Part shown: in pieces, positions 7,883-13,919 of the stretch
Numbering within the stretch: position 1 is the stretch's first letter
Layout: each line of letters starts with the position of its first letter
The notes under the pieces: model-generated
Told to the model about the DNA's origin: nothing
The model's input: the letters and a program-made list of their open reading frames with translations, nothing else
Databases searched by the model: none
Position numbers and translations under genes: made by a program
Assembly: GCA_947311605.1 (NCBI GenBank)
Contig: CAMZLC010000091.1
Coordinates: forward strand, 1-15,250
DNA: 15,250 nucleotides
Direction of reading: 5' to 3'
DNA from: an uncultured Sulfurovum sp.
GTDB taxonomy: Bacteria > Campylobacterota > Campylobacteria > Campylobacterales > Sulfurovaceae

Positions 7883-8911
7883 AAAGGCAGTTTGCTGTAG
7901 AAGATCCAGCTCGTCCAGGACTTTTCCTGTCCCTTTAGCCACTGCCAGAAGCGGATCTTCAGCAATATACACTGGAAGTTTTACCGCATCTGAGAGATAC
8001 TTGTCCAGTCCTCTGATAAGTGCGCCCCCTCCAGTAAGGACGATACCGTTCTCTACGATATCGCCAGCAAGGTCAGGCGGTGTTTCCTCCAGTACGGACT
8101 TCAACGCTTCAGAAATTTGTCTCAGGGGATCAGCCATAGCCTCTCTAATGTGCTCGCTGGTGATCTCTATAGAGGTAAGGATGCCTTCTACCTGGTCTCT
8201 TCCCCGCACGATCGTAGTGAGATCCTCCTCTAGCTTGACAGCAGTACCGATTTTGATCTTGAGTTCTTCGGCTACCCTATCGCCAATCAGTAGATTGAAC
8301 TTCCTTTTGACATAATCCGAGATAGCATTGTCCAGCTTGTCTCCTGCTACCCTGAGCGATTTACTAAGTACTAGCCCACCCAGTGAGATGACACCGATCT
8401 CTGTGGTACCGCCGCCGATATCCACCACCAAGTTGCCATTGGGCTCCTTGACGGGGAGTCCTGCACCGATGGCTGCTGCCATGGGTTCTTCAATCAGATA
8501 GACAAAGCGAGCGCCGGCATTCATCGCAGAATCCCTGACAGCCTTGCGTTCCACCTGCGTCAAGCCATAAGGGACGCAGATGATGATACGGGGCGCGGAA
8601 ATGCCACGGCCGTGTACTTTTTTGATGAAGTACTCGATCATCAGTTCTGTGGTGCGGAAATCCGCGATCACACCATCCTTCATAGGTCTGATTGCTTTGA
8701 TGTTTCCTGGTGTCTTGCCTACCATGTCTTTGGCTTCCTGTCCTACAGCCAGGATGGTTTCCTGTCCATGCTTGTTGACTTGTATGGCAACGACGGAAGG
8801 CTCATTGATGCTGATGCCCTGTCCTTTGATAAGTACCAGGGTGTTTGCTGTTCCCAGGTCAATAGCCAGATCTTTAGAGAAAGAGCCGAACAGTCTTTTT
8901 AATAGTCCCAT
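7874..8911 (-). CDS. mreB: Rod shape-determining protein MreB (bacterial actin)
   Basis: A 345-residue actin-family ATPase forming membrane-associated filaments that orient lateral peptidoglycan synthesis. It has the amphipathic N-terminus MGLLKRLFGSF (1-11) used for membrane binding, then the phosphate-1 motif DLGTANT (18-24), the phosphate-2 region VDIGGGTTEIGVIS near 165, and the adenosine motif GIVLTGGGALIRGLDKYL towards the C-terminus. The length is typical of the family and no key residue is missing. The ATG at 8911 is preceded by AAGGAA about 10 nt upstream. It sits 15 nt after clpX and 8 nt before mreC, so it is very probably co-transcribed with both. The mreB-mreC pairing is near-universal in rod-shaped bacteria; clpX directly upstream is characteristic of Campylobacterota. 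Confidence 0.98.
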   Translation of the reverse strand: MGLLKRLFGSFSKDLAIDLGTANTLVLIKGQGISINEPSVVAIQVNKHGQETILAVGQEAKDMVGKTPGNIKAIRPMKDGVIADFRTTELMIEYFIKKVHGRGISAPRIIICVPYGLTQVERKAVRDSAMNAGARFVYLIEEPMAAAIGAGLPVKEPNGNLVVDIGGGTTEIGVISLGGLVLSKSLRVAGDKLDNAISDYVKRKFNLLIGDRVAEELKIKIGTAVKLEEDLTTIVRGRDQVEGILTSIEITSEHIREAMADPLRQISEALKSVLEETPPDLAGDIVENGIVLTGGGALIRGLDKYLSDAVKLPVYIAEDPLLAVAKGTGKVLDELDLLQQTAFEE

Positions 8912-8926
8912 GGTTATATTCCTTCT

Positions 8927-10141
8927 TTATGCACTTTTTTTATTTTTGAGATAGAGCGGCTCTGCACCCTTGTTGACCACATCGGAAGTGATGACCACTT
9001 CATACCCTTTGAGTTCCGGCAAAGAGTACATTATATCCAAAAGTATCTCTTCCATGATTGAACGCAAACCCCTGGCACCGGTTTTCCTGTCGATCGCCTT
9101 TTGGGCGATCAGAGAGAGTGCCTCCTCTTCAAAAGTCAGTATGGTATCATCGAGCTCAAAGAGTTTTTGGTACTGCTTGAGTATGGAGTTTTTTGGCTCC
9201 GTCAGGATCCGCACCATATCCTCCTGTGTGATCTGACTCAGTGTGGCAATGACATGCAGCCTACCGATCAGCTCGGGAATGAGCCCAAAATGGACGAGAT
9301 CATCCGGCTCGACCTGATGAATGAGGTTCTCTACCTCTTTGTTGCTTCGCTTCTTCTGACCGAAACCCATTGTGTTGTCTCCCAGTCTCCGCTTGATAAT
9401 CTCTTCAAGGCCGTCAAATGCGCCACCGCAGATAAAGAGGATATTGGCAGTGTCAAGTTGAATGAATTCCTGATTGGGGTGCTTGCGACCACCTTTGGGA
9501 GGGATATTGACGATAGAACCCTCAATAAGCTTGAGCAGTGCCTGCTGTACTCCTTCACCGGAGACATCGCGTGTGATAGAGCGGTTTTCACCCATTCTCG
9601 CCACTTTGTCCACCTCATCGATAAAGACGATACCTTTTTCTGCCTTATCAACATCTCCGTCTGCAGCCTGGAGTAGTTTGGTGAGGATATTTTCCACATC
9701 TTCACCTACATAGCCTGCCTCTGTGAGGTTGGTCGCATCGGCAATGGCAATAGGCACATCCAAGAACCTGGCAATCGTTTGCGCCAGCAGGGTTTTGCCG
9801 CTTCCTGTGGGGCCCAGAAGAAGGATATTGGATTTGGCGATCTCTACATCATTGTCTGTTTCATCTCTAAAGAGTCTCTTATAATGGTTGTATACTGCAA
9901 CAGAGAGTGTCTTTTTTGCTTCCTCTTGTCCAATGACATACTGCTTAAGTTTTTCATTGATCTCTTTGGGCAAAAGAAGATGGGGGTTGAACTCAGCACC
10001 GATCTCCTGCTCCTCTTCACCAAAGAGTATTTTGTAGGCAGAGACGACACAATTGGAGCAGATATAGGCATCCGTTCCGGCGATCAGAGGGTTGTCTCTG
10101 TTTTCCGGACTTTGGCAGAAGCTGCATTTTTTAGTTGACAT
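8927..10141 (-). CDS. clpX: ATP-dependent Clp protease ATP-binding subunit ClpX
   Basis: A 404-residue AAA+ unfoldase that feeds substrates to ClpP. The N-terminal C4 zinc-binding domain has Cys6, Cys9, Cys28 and Cys31. Walker A is GPTGSGKT (110-117), pore loop 1 is GYVGED (143-148), Walker B is IVFIDEVD (171-178), and RKHP lies at 219-222. The ClpP-docking loop reads MGFG (258-261), a conservative variant of the usual IGF. The sensor-2 region GARGLRSIMEEILLD is near the C-terminus. I chose ATG 10141, giving MSTKKCSFC, because AAGGA lies ~9 nt upstream; an in-frame extension to 10183 would add 14 residues with no family match. The start overlaps the last 11 nt of lpxA (ATGTCAACTAA), and mreB follows at 15 nt. 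clpP is not in the window. Confidence 0.97.
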   Translation of the reverse strand: MSTKKCSFCQSPENRDNPLIAGTDAYICSNCVVSAYKILFGEEEQEIGAEFNPHLLLPKEINEKLKQYVIGQEEAKKTLSVAVYNHYKRLFRDETDNDVEIAKSNILLLGPTGSGKTLLAQTIARFLDVPIAIADATNLTEAGYVGEDVENILTKLLQAADGDVDKAEKGIVFIDEVDKVARMGENRSITRDVSGEGVQQALLKLIEGSIVNIPPKGGRKHPNQEFIQLDTANILFICGGAFDGLEEIIKRRLGDNTMGFGQKKRSNKEVENLIHQVEPDDLVHFGLIPELIGRLHVIATLSQITQEDMVRILTEPKNSILKQYQKLFELDDTILTFEEEALSLIAQKAIDRKTGARGLRSIMEEILLDIMYSLPELKGYEVVITSDVVNKGAEPLYLKNKKSA

Positions 10142-10910
10142 TGGTTTTCCTTTTGAATGGGACCCCTCGTTTGGAGTCCACAATAAATCTATAAAATGGT
10201 TGAAGCATTTCTGCTGTTTCTTTCTCTAAGGCATTCTGCGCATTCTCTTTAGGAGAGCGTTCTGAAAAGAGCCCGGTGTAGGCTTTCTGGATACTCCTTT
10301 GCGCTTCGGCGGAGAAATGCTTTTCCAGGACCTCCTGGTGCAGTCGAGTGATCTTGGCCCGGTTGCCTTCTGCAGTACAGTAGGGAGGCAGATCCTGTGT
10401 GAGTGCGGCACCCTCTGTTAGACAGGCATAGCTGCCGATCTCCACGAACTGATGCACTGCCGTATCGCTACCAAAGGAGACATAATCTCCTGCGATCACA
10501 TGCCCTCCGAGTGCCGCATCCTCTGCCATAAGGCAATGGCTTCCCAACTGTACATCATGCCCTATATGTACGCCACTCCTCATCTGGTTGTGGTCTCCTA
10601 TGCGTGTCATCATGCCGCCATGCTCTGTGCCGGCAGTGATAAAGACGCGGCTGCCGATCGTATTGTTATTCCCTATGTACAGTCCCACTTTGTCTGAGGT
10701 AGTTTTGTTGTCCTGTGGCGCAGTGCCCAGCACTGTGTGATCGTCGATTGTATTGTTGTCACCGATCGTGGTGTGTCCATCGATGACGACATGAGAGGCA
10801 ATACGGTTGTTTTCACCTATAATGACATTGCTACCGATATAACAGGCATTGCCAATTATCGTGCCTTTTCCGATAGAGGCCTTCGGGTCGATGACGGATG
10901 TTGGATTCAT
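10131..10910 (-). CDS. lpxA: UDP-N-acetylglucosamine acyltransferase LpxA
   Basis: A 259-residue left-handed beta-helix acyltransferase that transfers a 3-hydroxyacyl chain from ACP to UDP-GlcNAc, the first step of lipid A synthesis. Hexapeptide repeats ([IVL]-G-x-x-x-x) run from about residue 8 to 185. The catalytic His is in GHDVQLG (His118, equivalent to E. coli His125), followed by LGGHV and TAVHQFVEIGS, with the conserved QDLPPYCTAEGNRAK near 175-190 and a helical C-terminus. ATG 10910 gives MNPTSVIDPKASIG, aligning with LpxA N-termini; an in-frame TTG at 10919 would add three residues. The Shine-Dalgarno is weak for either start. It is 18 nt after fabZ, the enzyme competing for the same 3-hydroxyacyl-ACP, and overlaps clpX by 11 nt. 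Confidence 0.96.
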   Translation of the reverse strand: MNPTSVIDPKASIGKGTIIGNACYIGSNVIIGENNRIASHVVIDGHTTIGDNNTIDDHTVLGTAPQDNKTTSDKVGLYIGNNNTIGSRVFITAGTEHGGMMTRIGDHNQMRSGVHIGHDVQLGSHCLMAEDAALGGHVIAGDYVSFGSDTAVHQFVEIGSYACLTEGAALTQDLPPYCTAEGNRAKITRLHQEVLEKHFSAEAQRSIQKAYTGLFSERSPKENAQNALEKETAEMLQPFYRFIVDSKRGVPFKRKTNVN

Positions 10911-10928
10911 ATGGCTCAAGTGATCTGT

Positions 10929-11381
10929 CTACTTATCTACGATCATCGCTTTGAGCTCCGCTTCTGCTACCAGCTTCTCATCGACAAAGGCTTTGGCAGC
11001 AAATTGCCAGACGGCACCACGGTGTTTGAGGACGGTAATGCAGTAGATCAGCTGATCCCCTGGTGTGACCGGTGCACGGAACTTTGCTTTGTCTATACTC
11101 ATAAAGTAGACGACTTTGTTTTCCTCATTGGCGGCATCCTCCTCATTGAGACTCTTGAAAGCCAGGATGCCCCCCGCCTGTGCCATACCTTCGATGATCA
11201 TGACGCCAGGATAGATAGGGTGGTCAGGAAAATGCCCTTGAAAGACGGGTTCAGAAATAGAGACGTTTTTATACCCCTCTATAAAAGTGCCTTTGTCGAT
11301 CTTGGTGACACGATCCACCAGTAAAAAAGGATAACGGTGGGGAAGAATTTTTTGAATATCCATGACAGTCAGACGCATCAT
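10929..11381 (-). CDS. fabZ: 3-hydroxyacyl-[acyl-carrier-protein] dehydratase FabZ
   Basis: A 150-residue single hot-dog-fold enzyme that dehydrates 3-hydroxyacyl-ACP in type II fatty acid synthesis in the cytoplasm. ILPHRYPFLLVDRV (12-25) and the active-site stretch GHFPDHPIYPGVMIIEGMAQ (49-68) are diagnostic. The catalytic pair is His50 and Glu64, equivalent to His54 and Glu68 of E. coli. The length is normal. The start at 11381 (MMRLTV) has AAAGG about 6 nt upstream; the second Met is an equally possible start. It follows queH by 72 nt and precedes lpxA by 18 nt. Dehydratase and LpxA draw on the same 3-hydroxyacyl-ACP pool, so their pairing balances phospholipid and lipid A synthesis. The 5' gap holds a candidate -10 and a 9-bp direct repeat. 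Confidence 0.97.
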   Translation of the reverse strand: MMRLTVMDIQKILPHRYPFLLVDRVTKIDKGTFIEGYKNVSISEPVFQGHFPDHPIYPGVMIIEGMAQAGGILAFKSLNEEDAANEENKVVYFMSIDKAKFRAPVTPGDQLIYCITVLKHRGAVWQFAAKAFVDEKLVAEAELKAMIVDK

Positions 11382-11400
11382 TTTTACCTTTTAGGACATA

Positions 11401-11421
11401 TTTTTGATTCAGTTTTTGATT
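11401..11421. repeat. Direct repeat TTTTTGATT x2 upstream of fabZ
   Basis: Two identical 9-mers, TTTTTGATT at 11401-11409 and 11413-11421, are separated by CAG (period 12). In the fabZ sense they read AATCAAAAA twice. They lie between the candidate -10 and the start codon. They could be an operator or simply AT-rich leader sequence. Confidence 0.4.
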
Positions 11422-11436
11422 GATATTCTATCGAAA
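11419..11436 (-). promoter_or_regulatory. Candidate fabZ-lpxA-clpX promoter (-10 TAGAAT)
   Basis: The 72-nt gap between queH and fabZ is AT-rich. On the minus strand it has TAGAAT at 11430..11425, one mismatch from TATAAT, about 45 nt upstream of the fabZ ATG. An overlapping alternative, ACATAAT, lies slightly further upstream. No -35 is evident. Co-transcription from queH is equally possible. Confidence 0.35.
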
Positions 11437-11453
11437 ATTATGTAAATCTATGG

Positions 11454-12536
11454 TTATGTCAGCCGAACAAGCTTTTCCTGGACATCTTCATAGGTTTCAG
11501 TCTCTAAAAAGATCTCTATTTTGTTGTCTGGGATCTCTTCTACCACAAGTATGGCGCTGAGATCATAGGCGGAATGCAACAGCTGCTGCCTGATCTTGAT
11601 CTCCTGGGCAAAAGTGGGAGGGTGGTAGAGCAGTGCCATCACTGTGGGGAAGTGGGTACCGGCGAGCAGATTATAGTGCTCCAGTGAGATAAATTTGACT
11701 TCATCTCTGCTCATATGATGGAGCTGATCTATATGGTACTCAATGCGCCCTCTGGTGTATGCTTTTTTGAGTGTGGAGTAGGGGAGAAAATGGGAAGAAA
11801 CCGTTCTTTTGCGTACCTTGAGCCATCCGTTGAGTATGCGCCAGTTCAGGAAACGCTCCTTGATGATCCGATAGGGCTGCTCTGCTGCTTCAAGTGTGAG
11901 CCGTTCTTCATAGAGTGTGAGCCGTGCTTCGATGGATTCGGGCTGGATCTGCCCCGAGAGTGGTGTGAAAAGCTCATCTGCCAGCCGTTGCTGCTGTTCC
12001 CTCTGTAGGGTGAGGCCATAGAGGCAGCCGCAATAGTCCTGTCGGTAGAGCTGGGACTCCTTTGCCAGGATATTTTGCTCCTGGGTACCGGAGGCTTTTC
12101 GATAGTCCGGTGCCACAAAGGAGATGCTGTATCTGGCAGCAAGTAGATCGCCTGCCTGCTTGAGTTGCTTGAGGGATTTTTTGGGAGAGGTGAGGAGGGT
12201 GGAGGTAAAGGTGCGTTCTTCCAGTTCAGCTGCTTTTTGGGCAGAGACCTCAAAACGGCGATCAAAACAGACAGCGCAGCGGCTACCCTTTTCCGGCTCG
12301 TGCTCCAGCCCCCTGACCGTCTCCATCCAGCGCTCGAAGTCATAGGGGCCTTCTATGAGGTCTATATCCAGAAGCCTGCAGCTGCGCTTCACATCCAAAA
12401 GTCTAAGCCGATATTCGCTATAGGGGTGAATGTTGGGATCATAGAAAAATCCAACCAGTTTCTCCTGAGGGTAGTCCTTTTGGAGCTTTTGCAAAAAGTA
12501 ATGGCTGTCGACTGCGCAGCAGATATGGACTAGCAC
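11454..12536 (-). CDS. queH: Epoxyqueuosine reductase QueH (DUF208/COG1636), long form
   Basis: QueH reduces epoxyqueuosine to queuosine at tRNA position 34 and replaces QueG in organisms lacking it. The N-terminal HICCAVD (4-10) with adjacent Cys6-Cys7, the CAVC pair (Cys87, Cys90) and the CGC pair (Cys169, Cys171) match the family's conserved Cys set for an Fe-S cluster and metal. DPNIHPYSEY (33-42) and TSTLLTSPKKS (111-121) are also typical. The protein has 360 residues; the recognisable domain ends near 180, so ~180 C-terminal residues are extra and unassigned. The start is GTG at 12536 with an excellent AAGGGAG Shine-Dalgarno 5 nt upstream; an in-frame stop lies just upstream and no ATG is available. 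It is 19 nt after the FUN14-family gene. Confidence 0.88.
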   Translation of the reverse strand: MLVHICCAVDSHYFLQKLQKDYPQEKLVGFFYDPNIHPYSEYRLRLLDVKRSCRLLDIDLIEGPYDFERWMETVRGLEHEPEKGSRCAVCFDRRFEVSAQKAAELEERTFTSTLLTSPKKSLKQLKQAGDLLAARYSISFVAPDYRKASGTQEQNILAKESQLYRQDYCGCLYGLTLQREQQQRLADELFTPLSGQIQPESIEARLTLYEERLTLEAAEQPYRIIKERFLNWRILNGWLKVRKRTVSSHFLPYSTLKKAYTRGRIEYHIDQLHHMSRDEVKFISLEHYNLLAGTHFPTVMALLYHPPTFAQEIKIRQQLLHSAYDLSAILVVEEIPDNKIEIFLETETYEDVQEKLVRLT

Positions 12537-12555
12537 CGCTGCTCCCTTCTGCTGT

Positions 12556-12885
12556 CTAGCCCCATTTTAGCCCCGTCAGAAATCCCGCAATCGCAGAACC
12601 GCCACCGGCAAAGGTAAAACGCCCCAAGCGCTCCTGCAAGAACCCTGCAAACGCCTTAAATGCTCCGGCACCTGCAGTGACAGTGCTGTCCAGGTTGCCT
12701 TCATTGATAGCGATCACGCCTTTGCTCTCGAGCACAAAGAGGGCTACCACAATGAGACCGGTCAGCACCAAAATAATCTTGAAACTCTTTTTCAGAAAAT
12801 ATCCGACAGAAAGCCCTACCAGAAAACCCGACCCCATCTCAAGATAGGGGAGTTCCAGGTGCATGCCCTGCAGTTTTTCTTCCAT
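12556..12885 (-). CDS. FUN14-family small membrane protein
   Basis: A 109-residue protein resembling bacterial members of the FUN14 family (PF04930). The characteristic opening GSGFLVGLSVGYFLKKSFKII (18-38) is followed by a hydrophobic segment (LVLTGLIVVALFVLES, 39-54), a short ESKGVIAINEG stretch, and a C-terminal small-residue-rich segment (GGGSAIAGFLTGLKWG). Two to three membrane segments are expected. Eukaryotic FUNDC1 is a mitophagy receptor, but the function of bacterial members is unknown to me. AAAAGGGC lies upstream of ATG 12885, and a TATAAT box lies in the gap to the exonuclease gene. It is 19 nt before queH and probably in one transcript with it; no functional link to tRNA modification is evident. 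Confidence 0.75.
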   Translation of the reverse strand: MEEKLQGMHLELPYLEMGSGFLVGLSVGYFLKKSFKIILVLTGLIVVALFVLESKGVIAINEGNLDSTVTAGAGAFKAFAGFLQERLGRFTFAGGGSAIAGFLTGLKWG

Positions 12886-12904
12886 ACCTAGCCCTTTTAA
12901 TATT

Positions 12905-12923
12905 TTTTCATATTATACAGAAT
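12905..12923 (-). promoter_or_regulatory. Probable promoter of the FUN14-queH unit (-10 TATAAT)
   Basis: On the minus strand TATAAT at 12917..12912 is preceded by a T-rich stretch that begins at the exonuclease stop codon. The predicted start is near 12905, about 20 nt upstream of the FUN14-family ATG. The layout matches typical Campylobacterota sigma-70 promoters (T-rich upstream, no -35). Confidence 0.55.
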
Positions 12924-12927
12924 AAAA

Positions 12928-13668
12928 CTAAAACTGCTCTAAATGATGGTCCAGTGTATAGGCGAGATCTTCATCAAGATCCAGATTTTTTCGCATCCAC
13001 TTGAGATATCCCATATCCTCCTGTGCGATCTCCTCGATAATCCTGCCTTTGTACTTGCCGAATTTAAAGGTCTGCATCATGACAGGTGTCTGGGTGAGCA
13101 TGACCAGTTTTTCCATCACTTTTTCTTCGGGGAATGTCTCTTTGCAGCGCTTTGTCAGTTGGCTCAGGAGGAGTTTGAGGATCAGCACATCGCCGATAGC
13201 CTCATGGGCTTTAATGGTGATACCTATTTTCTCTGCTTCTTTTTGCTCCTCCTTATACAACCTTAAAGCATAACGAAGATATTGAAGACGATGATAGGGA
13301 AGTTCGGGATAGAGATGCTTGGCACAGCGTACAGTGTCAATCAATTGGCAGTGGTTGACAAAGCCCTCTTTTTCCACCATCCCAAGATCAAAGGAGATAT
13401 TGTGCGCGATCAGATAATTTTCCGGATGATTCAGTGAGGCCAGTCTCTTTGAGAATACGGTATCACCGTATGGCGGTTTGTCGGCAATGATATGTGGTGT
13501 GATATGGTGCACCTCCATCGCCTCTACAGAGATCTCCTGTTCTGTGCTGCAGAGTTCATTATGAACCTCTATCTCTTTGCCCTGAAAGACCATCGCACCG
13601 ATCTGTATAATGCGATCCTGCGCTTGATTGCCTGTGGTTTCTGTGTCAAACAGTATGTATGCCGCCAT
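12928..13668 (-). CDS. DEDDh 3'-5' exonuclease (DnaQ-like) with ExoX-type C-terminus
   Basis: A 246-residue exonuclease of the DnaQ/RNase T fold. Metal ligands of the DEDDh type are visible: Asp8 and Glu10 (FDTETTG), Asp94 (AHNISFD), and His155 with Asp160 (HEAIGD). The last ~45 residues contain FKFGKYKGRIIEEIAQED and YLKWMRKN (201-228), the FGKYKG...YLxWxxxN module found at the C-terminus of exodeoxyribonuclease X and related proteins. It is therefore closer to an ExoX-like nuclease, acting in DNA repair or end trimming, than to the polymerase III proofreading subunit. The start at 13668 has GAGGAA (13679..13674) as Shine-Dalgarno and an extended -10 (TGCTATGAT) ~25 nt upstream. It is transcribed divergently from the riboswitch-controlled gene. 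Confidence 0.9.
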   Translation of the reverse strand: MAAYILFDTETTGNQAQDRIIQIGAMVFQGKEIEVHNELCSTEQEISVEAMEVHHITPHIIADKPPYGDTVFSKRLASLNHPENYLIAHNISFDLGMVEKEGFVNHCQLIDTVRCAKHLYPELPYHRLQYLRYALRLYKEEQKEAEKIGITIKAHEAIGDVLILKLLLSQLTKRCKETFPEEKVMEKLVMLTQTPVMMQTFKFGKYKGRIIEEIAQEDMGYLKWMRKNLDLDEDLAYTLDHHLEQF

Positions 13669-13685
13669 GCTTTTTCCTCGAAGTT

Positions 13686-13702
13686 TTTGCTTATCATAGC
13701 AG
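13686..13702 (-). promoter_or_regulatory. Probable promoter of the exonuclease gene (extended -10)
   Basis: On the minus strand TGCTATGAT, an extended -10, has its hexamer at 13698..13693. It predicts a start near 13686 and a leader of under 20 nt before ATG 13668. No -35 is recognisable. Confidence 0.5.
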
Positions 13703-13720
13703 ATGTTATAGAATATTGAC

Positions 13721-13742
13721 TTTTTTTGCTATAATATTTTAT
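13721..13742 (+). promoter_or_regulatory. Promoter of the riboswitch-controlled gene (extended -10 TGCTATAAT)
   Basis: A run of seven T (13721-13727) leads into TGCTATAAT with the consensus hexamer at 13730-13735, the standard Campylobacterota sigma-70 pattern. The predicted start near 13742 lies about 10 nt before the aptamer and leaves a ~178-nt leader before the start codon at 13920. Confidence 0.7.
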
Positions 13743-13751
13743 TGACATTTT

Positions 13752-13832
13752 GAAAAAGCCAAACCCATCGTGAGGTGGGGACGGAAAGCTATGGGACTCG
13801 GATTTGTTTCGAGTTTGCCAGGTTACCTATAG
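13752..13832 (+). promoter_or_regulatory. Cyclic di-GMP-I (GEMM-I) riboswitch aptamer
   Basis: The leader matches the GEMM-I core in order and spacing. GCCAAACC is at 13758-13765. P2 pairs CCCATC (13764-13769) with GGTGGG (13774-13779), closed by a GNRA tetraloop GTGA (13770-13773). The conserved joiner GGGACGGAAAGC lies at 13778-13789 (Vc2: GGGACGCAAAGC). P3 contains ACTCG (13796-13800) paired with CGAGT (13810-13814), flanked by TGG and CCA. The closing GGTTACC is at 13821-13827. Aligned to Vibrio Vc2, the base at the ligand-pairing position 20 is G, which favours c-di-GMP over the cGAMP-type variant that carries A. Position 21 is C rather than G, a deviation. P1 is not obvious. It lies between a strong promoter and the Shine-Dalgarno of the secreted PilJ-domain gene. 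Confidence 0.88.
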
Positions 13833-13857
13833 ATAGCCTATAGATTTATCTGTTTTT
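13827..13857 (+). promoter_or_regulatory. Possible expression platform of the c-di-GMP riboswitch
   Basis: CTATAG at 13827-13832 and again at 13838-13843 can form a 6-bp stem with a 5-nt loop that takes the last C of the aptamer's GGTTACC. Alternatively AGATA (13831-13835) pairs with TATCT (13847-13851) just before GTTTTTAT (13852-13859), a weak terminator-like arrangement. The two stems are mutually exclusive. The pairing is visible; its regulatory role and direction are inferred. Confidence 0.35.
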
Positions 13858-13919
13858 ATGCCTTATCTTTCCTATTTGCACAGCTTCTTCCGATGTTTCC
13901 AAGAATCAAGGAGAATATA

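Noticed and set aside
7461..8315. 284-codon open frame on the + strand across mreC and mreB
   Set aside because: It is antisense to two well-conserved genes, has no recognisable domain and low-complexity Ser-rich composition; a shadow frame.
10142..10183. 14-residue N-terminal extension of ClpX
   Set aside because: It lies inside lpxA, matches no ClpX N-terminus, and the ATG at 10141 has a good Shine-Dalgarno and gives the standard zinc-finger start.
13716..13735. TTGACT at 13716 as a -35 for the TATAAT at 13730
   Set aside because: The spacing is only 8 nt, far from 17; the extended -10 with T-rich upstream is the better reading.
13893..13919. In-frame upstream ATG giving nine extra residues to the PilJ-domain protein
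   Set aside because: No Shine-Dalgarno precedes it, it adds a charged stretch before the signal peptide, and AAGGAG sits perfectly before ATG 13920.
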